From assembly GCA_022559845.1 (NCBI GenBank), contig CM040118.1, forward strand, positions 160,476,331-160,540,330: a stretch of 64,000 nucleotides of DNA, in the 5' to 3' direction. Position 1 is the first letter of the stretch. Each line of letters opens with the position of its first letter. The translations under genes and the position numbers were made by a program. The notes below the pieces were generated by a model, which saw only the letters and a program-made list of their open reading frames with translations, searched no databases and was not told the DNA's origin. Source of the DNA: Amorphophallus konjac (Eukaryota; Streptophyta; Magnoliopsida; Alismatales; Araceae). Below are positions 33,400-42,816 of this stretch, piece after piece.

Positions 33400-36300
33400 G
33401 TTCCTTAACTTTAGGATCTTGCCCCCTATATCAATTATATCCCCTTCCATTATATCACTCTCTATTATTAATCTATTCCTCCATCTCTTGATATCTAGAC
33501 ACCTAGCCACACAAAAAATGACAAAAAGGGCAACCCATCACTCCACTAACCCATTCATTTTCTCTCAATTATCCACCCCAACCCACGTCGAATTGCTTCC
33601 TCATTGGACCCCCTCTCACTCATTCCTCTCCCCCTCTCATTCGATCCCATTCTCTTCTCCCAACCACTTCCCACACGCAGAGGCATTCTGAAGCACAACT
33701 CACTCTCCATAACCTCATCCCTCTCTCTTCTCTTCCCAGACCCACGGCAGAGAACCCATTCTCTCCCCATCCCATTCTCTTCTCCCAGCCACTCCCCACG
33801 GTAGAGAACCTAGCGACCCATCTCCTCTCACCCTCTTTTCTCTCCGCGCCCTCCTCATGTCCCCTCCACACCGCCGGTGACCTCCCGTCGACCACCCCCC
33901 ATCTCATCTATTCTCTCCACACTTCCTCATGCAACCCCCTTCTCTCTTTCTCTCTAACCCACAACACCCCAGTCGCTCCCCGACGGCAGACTCCTGACTT
34001 CTCTCCCCATCCCATCTTCTCTCTTCACTTCCCCATCCCATTCTTTTCTCTCCCAGAGATCTCTCTTCTCACTTCTCTCCACAACATCCATGCCCTCCCG
34101 AGCTCTCATCGCCCTCTCCCACTCTTCATCCCGAAAGCAATGGCAGATAACTTATTTTCTCACTATCTTCCAGACTGCTCTACCAACCAAAAACCCAGCG
34201 CTCACTCCATCTCCCTCCACCGGACCTCCTCACCGCGAATCCCCCTCCATCTCTCATCTTTCTCTCTCTCTTCCCATCGCCAGTAGCCGTCCTCTAAGCA
34301 CCTCCCCACCATCGCCGACGTCTCTCCCACCTTCCTTTCTTTCTCTCCAATACATCGCCACCATCGCGGCAGCCCCTCTCACTCTCTCTTCTCCCAGCCA
34401 AAACTCCTCCGCCGTCGACCCCTCTCCCGTCTCCTCTCCCTGCGCAACTACCAGTGGCAGCACCCCACTTCCTTCTCCCGCCGCTGCCACCCTTTCCCCT
34501 CATTGCGCCCACCCCACCGTCGACCTCCCAACCACCTCTCTCTCCCTCACCTTCCATCTCTCTAACCCCGACGCCACCTGCAACCACCGTCGGAAGCCTC
34601 CCTCTCCCTCTTTCTCCCTGCGAATGTTCGCCTGCACCCCTTCTCTCTTCTCTCCCTAACACCACCGTGACCTCCCTCTCTCTAAACCTCCCACAGCCGA
34701 CCACCCATCTCCGCCGGTCACCCATCTCCTTTCTCCTACTCCTCTCCCTGCATATCCCCGCTGCCTCACCCTCACTCTCTAGCCCATGCACACACGTCCT
34801 ACCATCTGCCCATCTTATGTGCTCACCCCGGTGCACCGCCCTCTACCCACACCTCTCTCTCTTCTCACCTAACCTCTCCGCCACCACCCCTCACACCTGC
34901 AGAACCCACCGGCCGGCCCTCCTTCTTCTTCTCTATCTCCCTCCCATGTACACACCTCTCCCTGCTCTCATCCCCATGCACGCCACCTCCTCTGCAACCG
35001 CCCTCCACCGGACCCCCCCGCTCCCTGACACTCACGCCACTCACGCCATGCCTGCCACCGAATGCCACCCTCTCTCCCTCTCACTCTTTCTCTCCCGCCG
35101 GCCAACCTCCCTCTCTTCTAACCTCTCCACCTCCTCTCCTCGCTCCCCCTCTCTCCCTCTCCCTTCATCTGCATGTACCCCGCCTCCGCATCGGCCAACC
35201 CCCCCTCTCCCTTCATCTGCATGCACCCCGCCTCCGCATTGGCCAACCCCCACTCTCCTTCTCACCTCCTCAGTAACCCACCTCCCCGCCGGCAGCCTCC
35301 CGACTGCCTCACCTGCACCCCAAGCCATCGCCACCGGCAACTTCTGCACCACACCTCCGAGGCCGCCTCTCCCTCTTACCTAGTGCAGCAGCCATCCTCA
35401 CCGTCAGTGCACTATCTACCCACGACCACCACAACCCTCACATCACCCACCACCATCGTCCCCCCTCACACCTTCTCTCTACTCTACCGCCGCCGGTCGC
35501 CTACGTCACCGTGGTTAACCTCCAACCACCTCCCTCTCACCCTCCGGCCTTTGCGTCTGCGAGACCACATCGTGAAGCGGCCGCCTCTGCCATCTCCCTT
35601 CACCACACCGGCGTCCCCTCCCTGCCAACTCTCTTTCTCACTCTAACACAACCAGCTGAGCCCGCCAACTCCACTGTAACTTGCCGGTCGCCCACCTCGC
35701 TGTCGGTCGCCCACCTGCTGCGAGCCCACTCCACCGGCCACCTGCTGCGAGCCCTCCGTCGCCGACCTCTCTCTCGCTGAGAATCTCTCTCTCCCTCCCC
35801 CTTCTCTCCCTCTCTCTTTCTATCTCTCACGTTCCTCTTGCTCCCACGATCTCTCTCTTTCTCTCTTTTCTCTCTCCCTCCCTCGATCTCTCTCTCTATT
35901 TCTTCTCTCTCTTTTTTTCTCTCATCTCTCTCCCTCTCGCGTCCGATCTCTCTCTCATCTCTCCCACTCTCTCTCCCATCTCTCTCTCTCTCACCATCTC
36001 TTTCGTCTCTCTCTCTTCTCTCTCACTGTCTCTCTCTCTCTTATTTTATATTTTTTTTCTTTTTCTCACAAAATCTCCCTTTCTCTTATTTTATTATTTT
36101 CTCTTTCTTTCTCACAAAATCTCTCTCTCTCTCTTCCTCTCTCCCTCTCTCGATTTCTCTCTCTCTCTCGAGACCTCTCTCTCTCTCTTCCTCTCTCCCC
36201 TCTCTCTTCTCTCTTGGCCCTCATCAAAATAAAAAAAATGAAATAAAAAATATAAGAAAAATAATAAAAAAGAGAATCTTTCTTTCTCTCTCTCTCTCTA

Positions 36301-36600
36301 TATATATATTCACATATTCTTATTAAACCCTCATTCATTTCCCCCTTTCTCTATTTTCCCCTCTCTATTTTTTTTATTTGTCATTAAACCTCTATCTCCA
36401 CCTCTCTCTATTTTCTACCCTTTTGATCATCTCTCTCTCAGAAAATAAAATAAAAAAATCTTTCTTTCTCTCTCTATCTTCTTAGAAATATTTAAGATTT
36501 CTATTTTTATTCTTTATATCCCACTCTCTCTATATCTTTTTTGTATGTTGATTTCTATCTTTATTTTTCTCGTATCTGCCGATCTCTCTCTCTCTCCACC
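33400..36600 (+). repeat. Long pyrimidine-rich (CT/CCT) low-complexity tract
   Basis: About 3.2 kb in which the plus strand is dominated by C and T, grading from CTCTCC/CCACC-type sequence (33400-35770) to nearly pure CTCTCT runs (35770-36220) and TTTCTTT-type stretches. Several frames stay open across it only because of composition (Ser/Pro/Leu-rich on plus, Arg/Glu/Gly-rich on minus). I do not call any gene. Confidence 0.8.
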
Positions 36601-36814
36601 TCTAGATCCTTCTCAAAATAAAATAATAATATATATATATAATAAAATCAAATAAAAAAAGGAATAACATCAACCAGGGTAACCAAAGGAAGCCCTCTTC
36701 GTCGACCGACCGATAGAAGAGAAAGAAAAGACCCGCACTATTTCCGCTCCCGAGGCGGACGCGATCAGACTCTTTCCATTGTGGGGTTCTCCGCCTCTGG
36801 CGATCACACCCTTA

Positions 36815-37430
36815 ACACCGCTCGGAGAGTCATTTCTCGCGGCAATATTCCTGCATCAACACCGCGCGGAGAGTCATTTCCCGCGGCGACATCTCTCACC
36901 CGTGTGAAGGATCATTCCCCGCGACGGTTCCCCTCCCCATTTAATTTCTGTTCAAATCCCGTGAATGGAACTAGTTCCTCACGGAGGTTTCATTTTGTAA
37001 TCTTCATTCTGTTATTTCATTCCCGTTATTTTTATTTTTATTCAAACCCCACTGAATGGAACAAGTTCCTCGCGAAGGTCTCATTATGTAATTTTCGTTC
37101 TGTCATTTCATTCATGTGATTTTTATTTTTGTTCAAACCCTGTGAATGGAACAAGTTCCTCGCGGAGGTTTCATTCCGTAATTTTCGTTCTGTCATTTCA
37201 TTCCTGTTATTTTTATTTTTTATTTTTTTTGCTAAAATCTCGCAAAGACTAATGTCTAGTGGTGGTTTACTGTATATATATATTTACTACTATACATATA
37301 TATATTTATAAAAATCCCACAAAGACCAATGTCTAGTGGTGATTTACTGTACGTATATATACTTACTGCTATATATATATTTCTATAAAAATCCCGCAAA
37401 GACCAATGTCTCGCGGTGGTTCGCTTTTGT
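36815..37430 (+). repeat. Three short tandem-repeat arrays in the C LTR
   Basis: (a) Two copies with a 44-bp step from 36815, each with CGGAGAGTCATTTC and CGCGGC. (b) Three copies with a 90-91-bp step starting 36951, 37041 and 37132, each with GAATGGAAC and AGTTCCTCRCG. (c) Three copies with a 76-78-bp step starting 37233, 37311 and 37387, each with AAAATC-N3-CAAAGAC and AATGTCT-N5-GTGG. All three unit types contain a TCGCGG-like or related GC-rich core. Confidence 0.85.
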
Positions 37431-37546
37431 TTATATTGCTGTTATGATTTCATGGTGAATGATATTCTGCTATAATTTCGTGTCCTCATTTTGTTTGTCC
37501 CCTTTGTTTCTGAACCTGACATCGTTATTCGTGTCAATATCTTACA

Positions 37547-37950
37547 TTCCTTCGTTGCCTAGAGTCCCAGCATATTCAAAGTTGCTCCCGAAACAACAGG
37601 CCACGCCTGTTGAGGAGGTAGTTAGCTTGCGTGAGAGGATCTTCGGATCCCTATCTCCGCCCCGTACCGGAGATTGGATAAGTTTAGTTTATCCGTGTTC
37701 CACTAGAGTGTTTCCTTCAGGTCGTATTTTCCACCACCTTTCCTATATCACCCGGTAATTCATCCTCGTCCTCCTCCTTTTCTATCTCCTTTGCCACGAT
37801 TTCATCGTCCACAGTCACCAAATCAGCAGTCTCCCTGCGATTCTGCTGAAGGATAGCAGCATCCCTCTCCACCTCCGGGGAGAGCTCTGTTTTCTTCGGA
37901 GGAATGTTCGGGAGAAAATTGGGCATCGTCGGAAAATTCCAGACCATGCC
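37547..37950. other. Spacer between elements C and F, with a diverged leader block and an orphan frame
   Basis: 404 bp that belongs to neither LTR. 37569-37668 (plus) is a diverged 100-nt relative of the leader block of A, B and E. On the minus strand 37947-37717 is an acidic open frame (LPNIPPKKTELSPEVERD, AKEIEKEEDEDELPGD) just after a CTACAG that could be a splice acceptor. I do not recognise the frame. The spacer is probably a remnant of an older element. Confidence 0.4.
37569..37668 (+). other. Diverged copy of the 100-nt leader block
   Basis: It can be aligned with 3687-3786 with one small shift. It has ACGCCT, CTTGCGTGAG, GGATC-TTCG-GATCC and TATCTCCGCC-N2-GTACC. The hairpin is one G-C pair longer than in A, B and E, where that pair is U-G. 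It lies 22 bases after the inferred end of the C LTR. No primer-binding site is evident in front of it. Confidence 0.6.
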
Positions 37951-39695
37951 TGTAGATATATTTTCCTACCGTTTCGAAACCCTTCTTAACCCTTTACTAA
38001 TATCAATATGAGAAGTAAATAAAGTGCAAACTGATAAGGGACAGAAGGATATGAACACATGTGATCACCACCAAGGTGCCAAACGTGATGGACACGCCGT
38101 ACCATGGAAAGAAAGGGAGACACTCGCCTTTGAACCAGCACTGCAGGGATGCGTGGCCCGTGAAGAATCACCTTGAGGGTGTGCGGCCGCTCGACAGACC
38201 GCTCGTCAGTGCTGGGTGGAACGCGGGATGAAGTGCGATGGGGGAAGAACATTTCTAGGGAAACCGCAGGAAGAAGAAGAACGGTGCAGTATTAGCCGCA
38301 CTTCCCTTCGAACGGGCAGGATGGAACCGCTCAACACCACCACGCCTTAAGATGTAGAAGCTCAACCTCCACCCTTTTCGGCCGGCCAGAAAGGATGGGC
38401 CTTGTGCTAGTGCGTCGCTGACCTGCAAAGAAACGTAGAAAACACAAGAAAAAACCCAATATTAGAACTATGAAGTGTAGTAAGTATAAGGGGAAGAGAA
38501 ATAAACATAAAGTAACTGGAGCGGGGGATACCTGGGAGTTTTTAAACCCCTAGGGGCGTCAAAAAATATAGGAGGGTGTGTGTAAATGGTGTATGAGAGT
38601 AGAGAAAATGTAGATAGAAGAAGCAATGATGCATGCAAATGAGAAGAGAACGATGAGATTAATGAAACCAAGACACAAACAACGAGATACTCCCTTAAAC
38701 CAGAGGCCTGGACAGACGTAGAAGGCCTCCCTCCCTGGTCGTAGGTCACTCTAGAATCCGGCAGGACTTCGCCGTGACCTTGAAATCTCCCCCCCTCTCA
38801 AGCTTGGCCTTAGGGTCTATTTATAGAGCCCACAAGTCCCAGCTCGTAATTAGGGTTTCCAGCCATTTTCAAGTCGAGATAATAACATAAAATGTGTAGA
38901 TAAATGGATTATCTCTCCACCAGAAGAAATGGCACTGAATTTGGTGGGATATTCACGGAGAAAATGATGGAGAAAGTTGATGATAAAACCACGAATGGAG
39001 AGAGAAAACCCTTAAAACCTTTAGGAATTTAGCAGATGAATGGTCGCACGATAGACCACTCATCAGGTTGGGCGGTCTAGCGATAGGCCGTCCATCCCTG
39101 TCAGTGTAAATTCAATAAATAGAAAATATAAGCAAATTATCCATCGAACTGATCGAAAATGTCACCGTTGGACTCTCATGAGATGAACGGCTACTTGCGA
39201 ACCTTTCATCAATAAGAGAGGCCAAGGGCCAACCGCTTATGTCCTGTTGGTGATAAATCAAAATAAATAGATAAATAAATAATTATCTAAAGGAGTTAAC
39301 GAGCTTAGGACTCTGGGAGAAGAACGGCTAAGGTTAGACCGTTCAATACATTTAACGGCTATACCCAGACTATATGATAGCTTGTCGGTGGAAATTCACA
39401 AAATCAGTTAAATATCCAATAAATATATGAACGGCTCAAGTTTAACCGCCCATGGTCAGAGCGGCCGGAGACTGACCGTGCAAGCCTGGACGTTTGTAAA
39501 ATGTTAAAAGTCAAGCAGCACTAAGGCCCATTAAGCCCTGAATTGGACAGACCCAACCAGGGAGGGAGGCTACCCATAAAATAGGCCCAAAGATGTGCCA
39601 GAAAAATAACCCAACGAGTAACGGACAACTCGAGGCATCAACAAATGAAAGTAAGAGAAATGACTTAACTTATCGGCAAAAAATGGGTGTCAACA
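37951..39695 (-). repeat. 3' LTR of element F (about 1.7 kb)
   Basis: The minus strand starts TGTTGACACCC after a purine tract and ends ATATCTACA at 37951. Internal landmarks shared with the D LTR are a CGGCCGG segment (near 38385 and 50706), AACCCCTA (near 38545 and 50867) and a TATA box. The left end is inferred from similarity to the D and C LTR ends. Confidence 0.65.
38817..38826 (-). promoter_or_regulatory. TATA box in the F LTR
   Basis: The minus strand reads CTATAAATAG about 870 bases into the LTR. The D LTR has CTATAAATGG at the matching place (51179-51188). Confidence 0.55.
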
Positions 39696-39826
39696 TATGC
39701 CCCTCCTTAACGTCCTCTTTGCAGGGGAGCGAGCGAAGGTGAAGCGAAAGCGAGATGGAACATGGAGATGAAGCGAAAATGAAGCGGAGTGGACTGAAAA
39801 GCGGGCGTTAAGGTAAAACGACACCC
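39685..39826 (-). other. Long two-tier hairpin across polypurine tract and LTR start (element F)
   Basis: Outer arms GGGTGTC (39685-39691, LTR side) and GACACCC (39820-39826). Inner arms CCTTAACGTCCTCTTT (39705-39720) and AAAAGCGGGCGTTAAGG (39797-39813). Arms differ from those of C and D but pair equally well. The polypurine tract (minus AAGGAGGGGCATA, 39708-39696) lies in one arm. Confidence 0.78.
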
Positions 39827-41070
39827 GTTTTCTCGCCAACGATCGATAGGAATCTTCCGGAAAACTCTAAACTACTCACAAGGTAATAGTCAGACCAAAA
39901 GTAACACCAATCTGGAGGAACTAGCTAAATAAATGAAACACACGATCAACCTCATGGGGGACACAATCCCTCAGACCAATGAGGAGACCAGAAATAAGCA
40001 GAAAAAAAAAAAGAAATGGACTAAAACTCCAGACGGGGATCTCTTAATCAACCAAACAAAGTGAACAAACCAGAGAGAACCTTCCAACTCTGAATGGAAT
40101 TGTTCCTCTTACCCAATCACTGAACACACAGCTATCCATCACTGGTGGGATATTAGCAGGCAAACCATGGGTCATGAATGCTCAAGAGATGCGTATGATG
40201 CATGCTGGACTAAAATAAAAGAAATCATTAAAATAAATGCAAAGAAAGATAAAGTACAAAATACTAAAGAATAATATTGCTAGACTGGGGCAAAAAGGGT
40301 CAAGACACTATCTGCAACCACGGCGTGCAGGATAGAACCATCGTCCCCAAATTTTCCCAACCTAACGGCATATTCGCTGATTAAGCACGTGAACATGGAT
40401 CATCATCATTTTTGTTAAAGGGGAACATCAAATCCTGGAACATGTAGATAACCAACTGGTTCTCGAGATAATATAGCATATTACCATATAGTAATGCAAT
40501 AAGGGATACAGAGATAGAAAGCCATACCTGACTTACCTGTGTAGGGGAAACGGCAAGTGAAGGTGACGCTGCAAATAAGATCATTAACAAGATTTGCAAT
40601 ATAAAGTAACCTCATTTAACAATTAACCATATGATGCAGCAACCATTATTTCACTATATGAACAGCCAATGAGGGACCGCTTAGTTTAAAGAACGGCTAA
40701 TGATAAGCCGTGCATAAGCAGAAATTTTGAAAGTGAAATAGGAGGATGAACGACTCATCTTAAACCGTCAAAAGGAAGAACGGCCGGACAGCCACCGCGC
40801 ATGATGAAATACGATTGAGGGTAAAACGGCCAGAAAAGAACCGTTCTAAAGATGCACGGCCCCATGATAGACCGTTCAACAACTGGGTTTTGAAAGCCTT
40901 AAACCCTTCGTCTCCCTCCCTCCACCGTAACCCACGGTGGAAGAGGGAGAGAAAACCACCAAGGCCCCCCCCTCTCATTCCCTCTTCTCTCATTCTCAAA
41001 CCCCCAATCTATCCCACTCTCCCAATCTCTCACCCTCCCCATCTCTTACACCAACCGGTCGCGTCCTACG
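39827..41070. other. Conserved 3' region of element F and P3 upstream region
   Basis: Non-coding. 39827-40620 matches the corresponding stretch of D (for example GATGCATGCTGG near 40198 and 52259, and ACCATCGTCCC near 40338 and 52411). 40621-41070 holds hairpin units and a CT-rich stretch directly upstream of the P3 ATG. No TATA box is convincing. Confidence 0.5.
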
Positions 41071-42811
41071 ATGGCCGGTGAGGAACTCGCGCCGCCGCCA
41101 CTGGCGGTAGGAGGAAGAAACGGCACCGACGGCGGAGGAGGCTGCCGTGCCGGCGACGACGGAAAGGGGAACAGTGGCAGGCCCGCGGCTGAGGAAGACG
41201 CCGTTGCCGGAGAAGAAACGCAAGCACCGGCGGTGGCCATTAAACCCCCCAAAATCGACGAAGTAAGCACTAATACCTTAGCCCATTTCATCTCTTCTAA
41301 TTTTTCAACAATGCATGCTAGCCCTAGAAAGATGACGGGGCAAAACGACCCCTTTGGGAATGGTTTGGGGGGCCACGGTGGCCGCCACCATCGATGGGGA
41401 GGGGTTCGCCGTCGTCGGGGAAGACGACGTTCGAACGGCTTGATACGAACCACACAAGGAAACATGCGGCTCACATAGAGCCGCTCATACCAGTAAACGA
41501 AGGGGGATGAGCAGGGGAAGGATGGTGAGAGGATCACCGTTCAAAATAAAGATGGTCCAGAGTGGTCCGTCCGCAACACGAAGGGTTAAAACAATGCGGC
41601 CCATATAGGACCGTCCACACCAAGAGCGGCCCAGGCGTGGCCGTCCGAACCCAGAAAATAAGAGGGCAGAGAAAAGGAAGAACGGTGAGATGGTCAATGT
41701 GGAAAGGAAGTATGGGCCATAGTGGGCCGTTCGAAACATGAGAGATTGGGGAACAATGTGGGCCACATCGGACCGCCCGTATGGTAGAGTGGTTCATGGA
41801 GAACCGCTCATCTAACACTAGTGCAATTTTTATTATTGTCATGTATTTGTTGAAATGGAACGCATGAACATGCTATTAAATGTATGCAACTATGTAAAAT
41901 GAATGTAGGGAAAGCGTAGGACCCGCATCTCATGGCTGCAGGTCCGGGCGGTGTACTCGGCATTGCCCGACTTTCAGCGAGAGCGGTTGACCGCCATGGG
42001 ATTCTCCCCATTCCTGAGCATTGAGGTGAGCTGATTTGACACCGCTCTCCTTTACGCTCTGCACGATCGCTGGGGCCCAGTGAGTCGTGCCTTCCTTTTC
42101 CCGTGGGGGCATATGGTCCCCATGTTGGAGGACGTGGCTCGACTCACGGGCCTACTGGTGCATGGGAGGCCGGTCAGCGGGAGCACTTATCCCGACTACC
42201 CCGAGATGGCCCAAGAGCTACTGGGCTTGGAGATGCGGTGTTCTGAGTGACAGTCCACTCTCCTTCCCCGGTCGAGGCTACAGGACAGCCTAGGACTACG
42301 ACGTGCCGGGATAGCGATGAGGGAGCAGCCGGAAGAGCACCTCCAGAGGTTGGTGGACCTGGCCAGATCGAGAGTCGCGGCGGAGCCAGGAGCTGAGGCA
42401 GACGGAGTGCTGAGGAGATTCCTGATGTTGCTGTTCGGACGACTCCTCTTCTCGACGCGTGCAGACGTGATCCACAGCCGCTTCCTTCCACTACTCCAGG
42501 ACCTTGACCACGTCGGGGACTACGCGTGGGGAGCGGCAGTCCTAGCTTTCCTCTTCGAGACCCTGAGTTCGACGAGCAGGCGGACCATGCTCGGGGGCTT
42601 CTCCCCTCTTCTCCAGGTATGACCTCTACCTTAGACTTGATTATGCAACTTCTATATGCTTCCTATATGCTGACACGGTGTGATGTGATGCAGGTTTGGG
42701 CCTATGTGAGGCTTCGCGGACTGGGGAGAGGCGACGAGACCTACCCGGGCCTACTGCCCATTGCCCGGAGGTGGACCGAACCTCGAGAGACTGGGGCCCT
42801 CAGGAGACAGG

Positions 42812-42816
42812 TCCGG
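42812..42816. repeat. Target-site duplication TCCGG (left copy) of element E
   Basis: TCCGG precedes the LTR start TGTAAGACCCC and is repeated at 49618-49622. Both lie in P3 exon 3 codons. Confidence 0.95.

Larger units (their letters stand above)
13342..37546 (+). mobile_element. Tat/Ogre-like LTR retrotransposon C with antisense PMD genes
   Basis: Plus-strand element whose 5' end lies left of the window, beyond the B insertion. Order: gag, protease with G-patch, a spacer or intron, RT, RNase H, a second RNase H, integrase, a non-coding block, antisense genes P1 and P2, a conserved 3' region, a polypurine tract, and the LTR (32965-37546). The second, archaeal-like RNase H between RNase H and integrase, together with antisense genes before the 3' LTR, is typical of the plant Tat lineage (established knowledge). 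It has frameshifts and many stops. The right LTR end (ATCTTACA at 37546) is inferred by comparison with the LTR ends of D and F. Confidence 0.82.
32965..37546 (+). repeat. 3' LTR of element C (about 4.6 kb)
   Basis: Starts TGTAGACACG after the polypurine tract. The first 150 bp are alignable to the LTR of D (CCCCAAAGTG shared), and a segment near 36795 (CCTCTGGCGATCACAC) matches near the D LTR end, from which I infer the end at 37546 (ATCTTACA). It is much longer than the D (1.2 kb) and F (1.7 kb) LTRs because of the pyrimidine-rich tract and tandem repeats. Reading frames inside it are low-complexity. The left (5') LTR copy is off-window, so the end is not proved. Confidence 0.65.
39040..41815. 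repeat. Cluster of short hairpin units (AACGGYY...RRCCGTT family)
   Basis: About 16 dispersed units of 22-30 bp, each an imperfect inverted repeat of a CGGCC/GGACCG-type arm around a 7-9-base loop. Examples lie near 39040, 39333, 39432, 40664, 40690, 40772, 40829, 40857, 41436, 41471, 41536, 41595, 41632, 41683 and 41760-41812. They occur in the LTR, in the 3' region, upstream of P3 and in P3 intron 1. Element D has units of the same architecture but another arm sequence. Confidence 0.65.

Noticed and set aside
34090..36326. Long open frames of Ser/Pro/Leu- or Arg/Glu/Gly-rich protein
   Set aside because: They lie wholly in the pyrimidine-rich LTR tract, are open in several frames on both strands, and have no domain; composition alone explains them.
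41071..41478. Plus-strand frame of 135 codons as a complete small gene
   Set aside because: Only its first 64 codons are P3 exon 1; the rest reads into an intron that starts with GTAAGC and contains hairpin units.
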